Part shown: one piece after another, positions 12,901 through 27,900 of the stretch
How the letters are laid out: every line of letters starts with the position of its first letter
How positions within the stretch are numbered: position 1 is the stretch's first letter
Source: Anniella stebbinsi
Lineage: Eukaryota > Chordata > Lepidosauria > Squamata > Anniellidae
Assembly: GCA_029215795.1 (NCBI GenBank)
Contig: JARDYH010000001.1
Location: 399,193,154-399,257,153 of the forward strand
Direction: 5' to 3'
DNA: 64,000 nt
The notes under the pieces: model-generated
The model's database searches: none
What the model was told of the DNA's origin: nothing
Seen by the model: the letters and a program-made list of their open reading frames with translations, nothing else
Position numbers and translations under genes: made by a program

Positions 12901-15900
12901 AACAACATCCTGCCCCTATCATACACACCCAGTCCTCAGTTCAGTATCAATGCAGACATTGCAGATGTTATCCAGTGTCTGATGCTTCTTTATCACATCA
13001 CACTATTCATCAGTTTTCCCACAGGTGGAGTCACCCACTCCACACACACAAATCGATCCTATTTGGCTCTGTACGTTTGTCTCAAGGGTGCAGCTTCTGT
13101 TTACCGCCAGCATCTATTCCTGACCAGTTTTTACTGATCAAAGTTACTTCCTTATTCTCCAGTGAGATGGCCAATTTGTTTTGTGACCCATTTCAACTGC
13201 ACTACTGTTACAGTTTCTTCAAGATTTATGTACTAGAAATTCTACTTGCTTAAGAAAAAGGACTTTACAAAATAAGTCACTTGAGATGGTCCCCTCACTA
13301 AGCAAAACCACAGGTTCCACTGCAATAGTGAGAACTCGGATCACTTCAAAATAAGATACTGGTGTGTAGCAGCAGCAAAACCAAGCCTGGAAATGAGCAC
13401 TCACCATGGCTCCTCTGTAGTATGCAGTTGTGATTGTGCGAAATCTTTCCTGTCCTGCAGTATCCCTGTAAGCCAAAACATATGCATGAAATGGAGAGTG
13501 CTGAAATACACACCCATACTGATACTTTTAACAATGTTCAACTTTAAATTTAATAGTAACTTTAGACTGGAGAGACATTTGTTTTAAGATTATAACCAAA
13601 ATTTTATGGATGCCACTGGTAGATGCATTCAAGTAATTTCAGGCCACTGTGACTTAAATCGGCAGTGTGGAATTTGCTTTATTTTGCTGTCAAGCCTCTA
13701 AAGCAGCCTTTTGTGAAGCAATTCTCTCTTGTGCCTGTTTTATTTCTGTTTTAAATCGATAAAAGCTTAGTAATTATGAGCAGCCTGGAGCATTTTTCAA
13801 TGGGAAGGAGGGCTATAAAACATTTTAGTAAATCATGAAGTCAGTCACAAGAATGCTTGCTCTCAAGATTATATTGTGAGGCACCTCCTTATCGATATAC
13901 CACGAGCCTCCAGGAGGCCTGAATATAGAACTTTAACTAAACCTCAAGGGGTGAGCTTCATTATTCAATCATAAATACATCTTGCATGTAAATGTAGTCT
14001 AAACTGCTACCGTTTTTTCCTAGTATGAGTTTACAGAAACTGATTTGAGCAATCAGTAACTATGCCCGCCACAGTCATTAGTTCAAGGATAATTTAGCAG
14101 AGAGCTTGAGAGAGATAAGCAACAAGCCCCTGGCAAGTCCTCTGTGAACTGAATCTGAAGTCTTTGTTGCAAAGGAAAGTTACGTTCTTATAAACTTACC
14201 ATATCTGTAGTTTGATTTTCTTCCCATCCAGTTCTATTGTTCTGATTTTAAAATCAATTCCTGGGGAAAAGAAAGATGTGTTAATTAGTCTACACTGCTC
14301 TGCTGCTTTACTTTAAAATTAGACATGGCCATTGAGGTATGCAGAGTTTAGAGAGCTATGCTAGTGACCACTCTGAAGTTTAGCATTCTTCAATCCACTT
14401 AAGGTGGATGGTTATTTATTTATTGCATTTTTACCCGGCTTCTCAGCCAATGAGGCTCTCTGAGCAGCTTACAATCAATCAGTAAAGAAGATAGTCCCTG
14501 CCCTTAGGCTTACAATCTAAAAAAGACATGACACATGAAGAAAAGGCATTGGGGAGGGAAAAGGGGAAAAAAGAAAGAGAAAAAATAAGTAGACCAGCAA
14601 CAGGGCTGATGGGATTGTCCTGCTCCTGAAGGAGGGGAATCCAACTGGAGCAGGCCCTAATGTTTCCTCTGCCTGTTCCTGTCCCCCTTTCTCTTTCTTC
14701 TTCCCTACAGGGCCTTACAATGAAGGACTCCCACTCCCACACTGGTACGGATCGAAAGCACGAGTTCCACTTGAACAAGTTTCCTGCCTCCCCCAGCTTG
14801 TGATTGAGCAGAATTCAGAGGAAATAAGCTGTAGTCGTTTTTGGGGGGGGATTGCAAGTGAAGATGACGGGAGACTGGCATCCATTCTGTTTCAACGGAC
14901 CATGTTTTTAAGCCCCAGATCTTTGCAGAAAGTTCTAAATGGGTGGATTTTTTTTTATTTTAATAAAAACTTAGTACCTTGATGTGGCTTCCGGTAATCA
15001 AGATGGTAGCGCATTCAATACAGTAGTAGTAGTAGTAGTAGTAGTATGTGTGTGTGTGTGTGAATTGCACCGGGGGAAATAATAAACAGATATCAGAGAT
15101 TTCTCTTAAAGCAAATACTGATAAGCTTTAAAGAACTATTGGGGAACGTCCGCGGATGATTTTAGAAGACTTATTTTGATTCTGAACATATAGCTATACC
15201 TAAGAGTTTTTAAAGGTATTGAGGGCTTTGACAACAATTTGTGACTACTCCCATATCAACCTGTCCAGTTAAGATATCTGCCAATGGTCTCCTCGAAGGG
15301 CCTCCTCCATCGGAAACAAGGTAGGTGTCAACGGGACCGAAGGTGTTTCTGGCTGTGGTGTCCTCGTTACAGAATGCCCCCACCCCGGTTTGACTGGCAC
15401 CAACATTGTTTAGGTGCTAAGCAAAAGCATTTTCATTCACGTAGGCATTTTAGGTGTTGTTCTTTTGACTTCTTTTTAATCTGCTGCTTTTGTGGCTCAT
15501 CTGTTTTAGCGTGTTACATTATTTCTTCTTATTTTATTGCAAACCACTCTGGAATCAAATTCTGATGAAGGGCAATATGGAAATATTTTAAATTAATATT
15601 AATGTATACGTTTAATTATGAATCTGACATTTTATTTGCTGAAGCAGATTTATAATCTGACCTAGTTAACTCAGTATTCAGAACGTTTTTTAAAGCTACA
15701 AAATCCATGTACAGCATTATGCGTATTTACTTCTTAAGCCTAAAGAACTTGCTTTTTTCTCAGTAGAAGAATGCATGATGGTAGAGTAGGGGCAACAGAG
15801 GACAATTTCCAGTCCACTAAAGCTTATTTAGCTACATGTATATATAAATGTGTGTGTATTTGCTGAGGAATGTAAGTTACCTTGAGTGCTTGGGACACAT

Positions 15901-18900
15901 TATCCAAATTAGTGTTAAAAAATAATAATAAAGTTGCTCAGCAACCATCCTCTCAGAAGAAATGTAACTATTTTGTTCTGCTTTCCTAGAACCAGAATGC
16001 AGACGTTATACCCATGAACTGGCTACCTCCCTCTAGAATCAAGCCCACTCAGAGTCCATTCCTGGAGATCTTCCACCCCCACCTCAATTACGCTATCCCT
16101 TGTTGACAAACAGTCCAGAGCAATGCTCACTGTTAAAATCCATTGTGCAATTGTCCCTATCATGGGCACAGAGGAGCTTGCGTTTAATTATACTGCACAG
16201 CACTGGAGATCAAACTCTAGGAATAAAGCTTGTGGTTCAGCAGTATTCAGAGGAAATAAACTATATGGTTCTTTCCTACTGCAAGTGATGACAGATTGGC
16301 ATCATTATGGTTCAATGGACCATGTTTTTAAGCCCTAGATCTTTGCAGAAAGTTCTAAATGGGTGGATTTAAAAAATAAATAAAAATTATCAGATAGAAC
16401 CCTTGATGTGGCTTCCGGTAATCAAAATGGCAATTCATCCAATACAGCTGTCCTTTTCCCCTCTTCAACTGTGTTTTATACCAAATTGGGGATATTTAGC
16501 ATGGAGACATTCTGCTTATAATGTGTATCTGCCCAAACAGAAAGGACCCCATCCTACAGTATGTGCCGATCGCCATAATCTTATGCTTAAACCTGCATCT
16601 GGTACACAAAAGCAGGTTTTACGCAACTGAAGAGGTTCACCTGGTCTAAATATAAGAATGTGTGCCATAACACAGCAATTGCAAGACTGGATTAAATTTC
16701 TGTTCAAGGTTGAGGACTGTATAGAGGGTTTGTCGGGGTTTAATTTTTTTTTACTTTCTTTCATGGAAACAATGGAAAGTCTTACAAGCGCTTACAGCTC
16801 TTAATGAGTGGCTAGAATGAGCCATCCACTGACATTTCCTTTGTTTCCTCACTTCAGCAACAGGAAGTGGTGAGCTGCTGCACCCAACAGCAGCGCAAGT
16901 CTGGTGACTGGCTGCTGCTTCCTGATGAGCAGGTTGCATGAAACGTGAACGAAAGAGTTCCCGAAGTGATACAAGAAGAGTCCAGAGCTTAAGCCAGGCA
17001 GCAGCTAGAATGATTTTTCCGTTTTATTCCTCCCTAGGAAGGCAGCCTATAGTGACAGGAGGGTTAGGCTACTAATTCCCAAGCTGCGTGTCAGGTCCTC
17101 AGCAACCCATTAATCAACACAGTCAAGGCAGCTCTTGGTCTTAGTAGAAAATATTGTTTTCTAACCCACCCACCCCAAACCCCTAGGCTCTTATGAAATG
17201 TTACATTTGGATCTTGACACTCCCAACCTAGACAGAGTAACTGAAGTTCCCAGGAGCTCTCCTATTTGGGTACATTCCAGTCTTAGCCTTGCTTAGCTTC
17301 AGAGATGCAACTACAGTAATCTTTGAGCTATTCCTGGATAATTGCACATATTATATAGAATAAAACTGTATCTCACTTAACAGGGTGCTTCAGCTAATCC
17401 TGGCTCTCTGGCAAACGTACCTATGAAATTCATGTATTTGTCACTTTCATACTTTACTTTTTTGGAAGTTTTTTTTTTTTTTTTAGGAGTTCGCCTAAAA
17501 GCAGTGTCTGAAGGAATCTTGGGTATGCGAGCATTGTGACATTAGTAAAAGTTGACGACAAGTGATGCATCTTAAATCACTTCCTGCCCGGACCCTAAGA
17601 TCATCCTCGGGGGTCCTTCTCCGTGAGCCCCTCCCTGCCAAAGAAAATGAGACAGGTGGCTACCAGGAGGAGGGCCTTCTCTGCTGTGGCACCTTGGCTG
17701 TGGAATGAGCTCCCCAGAGAGGTTCGCCTGGCATCTACATTATACTCCTTTAGACGCCAGGTGAAGACCTTTTTATTTTCACAGTATTTTCACAGCTCTT
17801 CAGTTTGATTTTTAACCTTGCTGTTTAAATTTGCATTTTAAACCCCTATTAATTTCTGCATGGCTGCTCAGTTTTTATCCTGGTTGTGTTGTTATACTAT
17901 ACTATGTTTTTATACTGTCGTTGTTTTATATTTTGAATGGTTTTTCTGGTTTCAATTTTTGTAAACCGCCCAGAGAGCTTTGGCTATTGGGCGGTATAGA
18001 AATGCAGTAAGTAAGTAAGTAAATAAATAAATAATACTCAGTGATTGAGCACATGAATTGCATGCAGAAGATCCCAGGCTTAATCCCTGACTTCTCCAGG
18101 CACGGTTGGGAAAGCCCTTGAGACCCTGGAAAGCTGCTGCCAGTCAATGTAGGCAAGGCTGTGCTAGATGGACCAGTGATCTGACTTCACAAAAGGCACA
18201 TTGCTATGTTCACTACTCTTTCTACCAATGGCACCGAGACCCATCTCCACCACTAAGATAACAAATCATTCAATCGCTTTGTTTAGTCCTTTATTGCAGG
18301 TAATTTAGCTCCTATTCCTAGGAAGTGCATCTACAAGCCTGTATTAGTCATTGCAAAGTCCCACATGACTTCTTATGGCCTTACAAATAGCTTGTATACT
18401 GACATCAACAGGACAGAATGCACATGAAGTCCTAAAGAAGCCTCATGTTTAGCATATGAGCTTCTTGTCTCATTGACACATTTCATACCTCAGAAAATAC
18501 TAAACATGAAATCCACAAGTCTACAATAGAACTAAAATGACATAAATGTTAAGAGTAATTTATTGCAGGAAACTTTGGAAAGTTTCAAATATGCAGTGCT
18601 AAATCCTACTGAAGGGATCGTTTTGTTGGCTTTGCAGTTTAGGGATTAAAATTTGTCATGCACAGACACACTTGCAAGTTGTTGCATGTGCATATGAGCC
18701 TTTGGGAAAGTGCAAAAAAAACATATAAATATACCAAGGTTAGATCCTCAAACATTAAAGCTAACACCAGGGGACCTCTCTCTGTTTTAATCTATCTGCT
18801 GCTAGCCAGCAGCCTCTTCCAAATCTGCAGGCAAGATTATACATTTCCTAATTTAAAATATGGCTACTCTAAATTCCTGAAGACTGAGAACTGCTTTGTT

Positions 18901-21900
18901 TTTTTTAAGTTATGAATTAAAGCTGAAGGAAACACTGAGATTTGCTAACGTGCATCCTTACTTGGATGTCAGATCAAACAAAACAACAACTAGAAGTTTG
19001 ACAGATACAACAAGCAGAGGTTTGAGAACATGTGTGAGGCACATGCAGAGTATTAGTGAGGGTGGAGTACAACTGCAGCATGCTGATTCCATGCTGCACA
19101 GTCACAAAGACAATTAATCATTCTGAACTTTAACCTTTGGCTTTCTTACCCAGAAACATCTGCAAGGCTCTGGTAATTTCATGGGTATGCAGTCTAGTTA
19201 ACGCAGCAACATCTGATGTTTAATTTGCCATTCACAAGATATATATTTATTAATCAAAAGCCAATAGGATACAGTAAACAAAACACCAAGAGAACTAGCG
19301 TGTGATCCCGTGAGCATGATGCCTTTGAGTAAGGGGAGCAAATTAAGGAATTAAGTTGAACTTTTTTTGTTTTGTTAGCATGAACAAGATTCTAAGGTTT
19401 CGTTTCATGCCAATTCCCAAGAGACACCATAAAAGCATACACATAATAAACATACAGGTATTGTCTGTTGGCCCTGTATTAGTGATGTATTATATGCAAT
19501 AATAATGTGTCAGGTGTAGAGATTATGCTTTAGTTAAAAAAAACCTCAGTATATTTCACTATTAGGAAGGAAACCTTACAATAAAGATTAAATTATCTGG
19601 CTTGAAGGAGACAGCTTGAAGGAAAACTGTTGGTTCTGTTCTCAGAACAGGAAAAATCACATTGTTAATATTTGCTCCCAGCCTATTTAGCAACTTTCAA
19701 CAGAAAGAATCCGACTCAAGGGTAGAAACTTTAATTTTGGTTCTAACAGTGGCTCAGGGCTGATATACATCAACAAGAGACACAACATCAAGGAGTGTGC
19801 CCATTATCTGACACATGGCCCTATCCAGTGAAAGGGAGAACTGCAGAATGCCATACATCTGATGAACCTAGATTATTGTGTCCCCTGAGATCAGAGTCTG
19901 CATGCAGAGTAGTATTTCCTCCAACATGTGTCAAGGTACAAGGTCTCCTCTAGTTGAGTCAACCTATTTCTTAAACTCAGGCCTGAGCTGTGCTGAAGCA
20001 ATTCCCAGGTACTCCCAAGTACAGGAGCTTGCTTTCACACTGGCATCCAATTCATATTTAACCCTAGGTAGATAATGGTAGCTGGTAAATACGAACAGAG
20101 GTAACTGGGACATATGTGAGACCATATTTAATGTTGGTTGCCTTCTTAAACAAGGGGGCTACCCACACCATAAACCAACTCCTAAAGATATTGGGGGAAT
20201 GCAGAAATCAAGCTGTGGAGATAGTCAAGTGGCTTTTTTGGAATAAGACAATACTTAAAAGTGCTATCCCCATTAGAAAGGCCAAATTGATCCATACTGG
20301 CCATGGCATATCTGAAATCTGCCTTGGGGGTCCGTTTGGGGCTGAAATGTGGTGTAAAAACTAACTGGACTCCCTACAGAAGACAAGAGTATAGAAAAAG
20401 CACAATACAAGTGTAAACAACATTCATTCATTGTAGTTCTTCCTATTTTTCATCCTGACTATGACTATATATATAAAAATGTACATACCGGTATGATGTT
20501 TCTCAGATTATGAGTGCCTTCACAGTTTTGGGGAATCTGTTTACTAGTCTGCCATCACTAGTAGCATTTCCCCCCAATATGCGACATGGGTCCAAAGACT
20601 CAACTAATCTGTTTACTAGCTTCTCAGCCACAAACTGCTCAAGACCCACACAATCAAATTTGTACTACGTGTGGACATTAATCATCTTTTAAAAGCCAAA
20701 CTATGATACAAGACTCCATAATTAAGCCTGCCATACATGGCTAAGGAGTCAGAGGGCAGGCACATTTTCTATTCTTGTGCACTTTAAGACTTATTAATTA
20801 GGTCAGAACAAGTACAGTGATGCTGACAGATGAAGACACACTGAAGATAGTATTCTCCTATGCTCAAGGACCTCCAGAATGCACCTATTTAAGCAACTTC
20901 TTCAATGCCTGAGAACCAGATCAGGGAGATTTTTTACAGTCTTACCGATTTCCTTTAATGGGGTATTTTCCACAGACTAAATACTCTCAAACAATACCTT
21001 CAGAACATGCTGCACAGTACTTATCTAGCAGGGGCATTATTAACACAAATAAAATGCTGAAACACTACTCAAAAGTGGAAATCATTTCCCCATAATTAAA
21101 GATGGCTGAAGTAGTCTTAGATTTCCAGCTCCAATGTCAGAAGAAGGAGCTGTGCATGCATGCAGCCCTCCATACTAGAAAAGATCCTTTTGCATCCAAG
21201 ACTTGTTTTAAGACAATGGAAAAGGGACTGGCAACACCAGTCCACACTGACATTTCAGGCTAGACCAAAACGTAAGCAATCTAATACTGATTATTATTAA
21301 GATCTATTTTCATTAAGTGCATTTCTTTTTTCACTGACAGGATCATGTCCGCTGGCTACCTGAGAAGGAAAATAGAAAGTAACTCCGCAGCTATACCAAT
21401 GTGCAAAAAAAATAAAATAAAATAAAATAATTAAAAAATTGCTCACAAGTAAAACTGTCATGATAGCAAGGCCAAGAGTTATTTTTAGCCTCCCAGTGTC
21501 TCTTTAAGAAGGAAATTACTAACCTGACTACTTACAGAATTAGCCTCTTCAAACTATCAAGCATGCAATTGTTACAAGCCATTATCGTAAGTCAAAGAGC
21601 GAACTTCCAACAGTTAGAGCATTGTACAGGGAAAATCATGCATGCATATAACTCCTCATTAAGATGTATAAGGATTCCACTGTGAGAAACCTATTGCATA
21701 AGCAGTGTGGAATGCAAGCATATGAAGTTCATATGGCCAACAGAGGGAATTGAACCTAAGTCTATTCCAGCAGTGAATGAATTTTCACTTTAATGAAGGC
21801 ATCAGAAGCATTAAATGAAAGTAGTGGTTTTCAAAGTGACATGTGCTGTCTGTCACAGGTATCTGAAGACTCTTTCAAGCCAGTTGGCTTTGGGATCATT

Positions 21901-24900
21901 GCAGAGATAGTTTCCCCACTTCCTTGACTCTTTAGTAAGGCTCAGAGCAGTCACTAAATAAAGCGGATTAAAATCTGTATCAGTAAGAGCAAGACCATCT
22001 CCCCAGCCCTGAAGACACCCTGATTTAGAGCCAGATTAAACAAGTTGTCTGGCTCATCCATATTCTTGCAAGCAGCCCTAAAATCCACTAAAGTCAACAA
22101 CAGATGCAAAACCTCATTCATGTATTTTTCATCGTTGTGCCAAAAACACAACTTTTGGATTCTACTGCAAGAGAATACTAGAGGAGTTAAGTGAAATCTC
22201 GTGTGTCAAATTCCCCACAATCCTCAAATTTACCTGGAGATCGCTTGAATACCAGTTAGAAGATAGGCATAGGAGAAAACCAAGAGCTGAATAGCCGATC
22301 TGCTTGTTCTCTTCCACAGGAAACTCTCAAATCCTCTCTCAAAATCATTAAGATAATTTATTGGCTATTGTCTGAAGACTCACAAAATGCCCAGCTTTCC
22401 CTATTCATTTTGTTCTAAACGCTAATTTCCCTGTTTCAGGAATTCAGTTCTGGATGCACCTAGAAACATTAAGATAGCAGTAGCCTCTCTCAAAATCTAT
22501 CATCCTCATAAGTGTTCCCAGTGGTAGATTGTTCCTTACATGCCACCCACAAAGATCAAGGATTTTTCCTTTTGAAGTTCCTCCTAAAGCCGTTTTATTT
22601 ATTACATAGTAAACCTGAGCCAATAAGCAGCTGCATTAAGGCAATCTTAATGCACCACCCCACCTGTAATATGAATCCAGCCATACAAAAGGAGAAAGTT
22701 CGGGAAGGGAAAACAAGAATCCATCGCCTCTTTCTTTAGCAGCTTTGAGGAAGAATGCAGCCAGCCCACTTCTTTTTCCATCTAGAACACTCTAAAGTTC
22801 ACCTAGAAACCACACCATGCCACAAGTGAGAATGCAATCCCCATGAATGTTTATGCTTATCTTTGCAAGCATCAACTCAGTTAACATTGAGTTGTCCAAA
22901 GTTAATAGCAGAACAGGAGAAAGAAGGGGCTAAATGAGACCTTGCTTTGGGGAAACTGCATATTTACAGCTTGATAAACTGTAACCAGCTAGGATTTCTC
23001 AGGCAGCCAGACACTGAAGCTCAATTCATATAGTCAGATGTATTTTGAAGTTCTATCAGGCAAATCACTAGTGCTAAACCATACATTTTGAATAGACTAC
23101 CTCCAGCTAGGCAGTGCTTCGGCCAGAATGTGTCTTGCTTGCCACAGAAGCAACCATGTGTAGAGTGATGCAAACAAACTCATCTGCAGCTTTAACAGTT
23201 CAGATACCTTTCTAAGGGGATGGAAGAAACAGAAAAAAGAAGAGAAGCAATTGACATGCTGGAGCATCTCAATTAGCCTGCTGGAGGTTATCTTCGTTAC
23301 TTAATAAATATCACGCTTTTGTTGCTCTAAGCATGGTATTTGCCAAAGAGGTATTAGGACAGCTATTTAACTATATCCTAGACTAGAGAATTTCACAGAT
23401 AATGGTGAACTGGAGGATGTTTCAGACTAGTCCTTAAGAAACAGGAGTCTGCTTGCAATCAGAGCTGGAATTGAGTTTAGAATCAAATTAAGATAGATCT
23501 ATTTTAAAAAACAACAAGTTGCTTCAGGAATACACATCAGATCAGCATTCAGCCTTCAAGTCACAATAGGTATTTTGCATAGATCGTAGGCACACAAACA
23601 AAGCTGGGGCAACTTCCTTTCCATGGCTCACAATTATTTCTTCAGAGAAGGCTATTCAGTCAGGAATTGCACTCATGCCTAAAGTCATTAAGGGTTAATT
23701 GATGTTTAAACAAGACATTTGTCTTCATGTCAATCAAGTGAGACAAACATACATCTAAGACAGCTCCATCTGCCAATTAAAGAGGAGGATGAAGCAGTCA
23801 GACATCTGTCAAGCAGAGAGACAAAAGGTGTCAAGGCTTTTCCCATACAAGCCAAGCCATTTCAACAACAGACCTGGCAATAAGCAGAAACAAAGGCAAA
23901 GAGTCACAGTGTTTGCACTTCAATACCACAAGGAGTCCTAACTCAGTGTTACACCCATAAATGTAACACTGAAGGCAATAAATATTAGCGCGTACAAACA
24001 GCCATAGGAATGATCAGCTGTTTACGTGAATAAGATACTTTACTCCAGGAAACCAAGATAAGCCCTTGCAAATAAAGTTGTCTAGTCTGCCCCCTCCTCC
24101 AGCAACCCATTTTTGGATTACTCAAGCATCACATTCACCTACTAACTGATGTGAAGGCCTGGAGGAAAAACCAGGAGGGGGGAATTCCCTGTTCTTCCCC
24201 CACCCACAAAGCCTGAAACTGGAGGATTGCCGGGGGTGGTGTGGTGAGGAGAATGGATAATGCCTCATATGAAATATTCTTTCTATGGATTAATTAAATT
24301 GTTAGCGTCATGTTTTCAAAGGCTCTCATATCCAAGATTCAAAGTGTGATAATTTTAGTAATAAGAATGCCCAAAAAAATTAATTGTGTTATTGAACAAG
24401 CAACACTCTCAGGGCTATGTTTGAAAAGTAGTTTCAGAACACAGACCGTCTTCAGATATTTGATCCAGGGGTAGAATCAAACCCTGCTCTTGCGCGCACA
24501 GCCAGCCCTGCCAATTCTAGTCCACAAGCAGCTCCCACTGCTAGTGGAACGGCGATGCAGCACTCTTTTCTGGAAGGGGCAGTTCGTAAGAACTCTCATA
24601 AGGGAGCTCTGGCCGGTCATGTAAGGACCAGGCTTAGCAGTGCCCAGCTCTGCTAATGGATGCACAGCACTGGATTCTGCTCCAGCAGCCTGGGAGTCAA
24701 TCAAGCATTAGGTCTGTGCCACACGGTAACAAGGTCACTACTTGCCTCACTTGCCTCTGAACAAGTCAAAAACTGATGAATATTTCAACAAACTTGCTAA
24801 AAAGAAACAAACAGGCAAAATAGTTGAGAATAGTCCTCTGTTTTCTGAAGTTTATGAAGCTCAAACTAAAAGTTCAGACATGGCAGTTACAAACCTTTCA

Positions 24901-27900
24901 GACCCTTAGGTCGCAATTCTACTAGGGAGTAAGCATCACTGAACACAGCATGATTTATTTCTGAGTAAACATGCAAAGAGTTGTGCTGTAATTCAAATTG
25001 GAGAAATAAACTTGAGACACGGTAGTATTTTCAGGGATATATTATTGATTTGGATGGAGTAGGCTATAAATTTAAACAAATATGGGTTCAGAATAACTAT
25101 GTTTTTCTATAATTACTTTGACATTTGCTGTATATGATGACAACACATTATCAGAGTTCAGGACTGTTCTAAGTATGAAACTATCATATTAAACTTGACT
25201 TTCTAAAACAAAGTCTATATTATTGCATTTACTTCATTATTTCATATTATCATCCAAAACTATATTTTGAAAAATATTAAAAGCTGATGTTCCATTGCAA
25301 GTGTTTCTTTTAATCAAAATGGAGCCGTAAGAAATGATACCCAGGAGGAAAAATTCTGTAAGAAAAAAAAAGTCAATCTGTTCCAGCTGTTTGACACACA
25401 AACAGCTTTTGTGGACACACTGCTAGATGCTGATGTCATCTTGGATAAGAATGTAAATATTACAAAGTTTGTTTCATAGTCAGCAAGTTTCTGCATTGAA
25501 TTTGAACTCCACCCAGCCCATAAGGGAGCAAACTATTCAAATTCAGCTATGATACTATTGCCTATTGCCAGCAGAAGAAACCTAGCAGCCTCTGGAGAGA
25601 TTACTATAAAAATGGAGGCATTTTAAACATATCACACACCAATAAATTAATTAAGGATGCCAAAGCCAGAACTATGATAAAGCAATCAAACATGGATGCT
25701 TCTGTATACTTAGTATAACAGCAGATGTGGATGCAAGATTGGATATTATACATGTTATGTGTTAACCTTTGATCAACTTTTTAAAGTTCTGAATGCATTT
25801 ATATAGTGATCTGTTAAGCAACCTGACTTTGTACGTGATCCTGTCAAGTTTCACTTCCCTTTTAGATGAGATCTGTGTAAGGGTAAGACTTTCCACTCAA
25901 GGAAGCAGTAGAATCCTGCTGCAAAGTGCTTGAGTCAGATGTTTCCATTAAACAGACATTTGCACAGATACAAGTATACAATAGTAAATTCTTGCTACAG
26001 ATTAATTAAGCATAAGGGAAACAGGCAGAGTTGTAAAGAACATACATGACGTCACAGTTGTGACCTTCTAAACACATTTTGCTGCTGAATGTCACGTAGA
26101 AAAAAAGGCAGCTAGGGGATACACAGGTCAGTTTGAAACTTGAAATGCCAGGAAAGTGAACAATAGGAGGCAGAATAGGAGAGAAATATGAACCATCCCA
26201 TACCTAAGGCAACTCAGATCTATTACTAACTTTGAGGCAAATGGGCAAGGGGAAAGTAGCCTTGTGCTTTCACCAGGTAGATTTTGGCTTCTAACCCTTG
26301 CTTTAAAGTGAGTCACTGGGCCTATTCACACGTTACAACAGCTTACTGCGGCTTAATTTACCCATGGGTGCTGTTGCATAGTGCTTGACGCCCGCAGCAG
26401 CCATCTTTACATGGTGGCCATGGGTGCACAACTTGCTGTGTCATGCAAACGAGGTGGCAGTGGTTGTTTGAGGGTTAAACAACCCTCAAATAACCCTAAA
26501 ACAAGTCATGAGTTATCTGAGGGTTGTCTAAGCCTCAAACAACCCCTGCTGCCTGGGTTTGCACAATACGAGAAGCCACGGCAAGCTGGGTGCCATGCTT
26601 GAACTTGGTCACTCTCTGCATTCAGCTGTAATAAGAAATCATAGTTTTTACATTACAAGAAGGAGTTGCGTCAAGTCTTGGGCTCACGTGCTTCATCTTC
26701 CCCTCTTGCCACACTAAAGTTCTAACAAGACTAATGCACACCAGGCACATTTTAATGCAGCACTTTTATTAAATACCAGTTGAGCTCACAGTCCTCCATC
26801 TTTTAAATAGGATTAAAATGCATCAACACAAGTTTGGCTGCTAATGCAGCTGTAATCAGAAATTGTGAAGAGATGCAGAACTACAATACTGCTAGAAAAA
26901 TATGCCACTGCGTTATGATAGAACACAGTTGTTCCCAATCAAGAAATGATTTGCATCTATGAATGAGCCTGCACAAAACGGACATGACAAGGGCCACACA
27001 CACACTTATTTAGTCCTAACTTGACAGAAGTGTAATTCAAACCAGCAAAGCCAGGAAAACCACAAGGCTTCGGAACACATGAACATTCTTGCTCAGGTTT
27101 GGTTACTGCAGCTAATTAGTGTTTAATATAATACAACATCCAGCTTGAGCAGTTTTTCTTGTGGTCTCTCATTTCCTGACAATTTCTATACACTCAGCAT
27201 TCAAAAAATTTAGTTAGTGACCGGTTACTATGACAGTTCCTTGAGAAGCAAAGGAACACCATTCCTTGAATCAATTGTTTCCCACATGCTTGTGGTTTGT
27301 TGAGTCAAGTCTGCTTAGGGTACCATCATTCACTGAAATACCAACAAGGGAGCCTGATATCAGGCTGCCTCTGTGGTAGTACCCTCTCGGGAATTGCCCC
27401 CTAGGTATGTTTTTCTAATGGGCTCACAGAGCTTCTGGACGATGGTAAAAAACCTTCCTTTTCGGGAAGGGTCTTAGCTCCATGGCAAAAGGTCCCAAGT
27501 TCAATCCCTTGGCATCTCCAGCTCAGGCTAGGAAAGACCCCTGTCTGAAATCCTGATGTGATGCTGCCAGTCAGTGTGGACAATATTGAGCTAGATGAAC
27601 CAACAGTCTGATCTAGTATAAAGAGGCTTCCAATGGTGGTTTTCGGTTGGCTGGGCTTGCTGATAATATGGTTTTGAAACCTTATCTGCTTGCTTTAGAT
27701 GTCTGTTGTTGGCTATATCAATTTTTGTTATAATTGGAGTTTAAACTATTTTAGAAAGCAGTCCTTAAAATGCTGCAACACTAAATAGGCTTCTATTTCA
27801 ACAAGACTGCATTTTAGAAACAACTGTTGATGTGTTTTGATTCAGATGAAAATGGTGTGTATTCAAATTGCCTACGCAAATCTAGAATTGCAGCTATTAA

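Noticed and set aside
15022..15062. Short regular tandem units as a CRISPR-like array
   Set aside because: They are a trinucleotide and dinucleotide microsatellite without spacers, in a vertebrate intron.
14795..16447. Intronic direct repeats as LTRs of a small retrovirus-like element
   Set aside because: No primer-binding site or polypurine tract, no gag/pol motif between them, and no matching target duplication.
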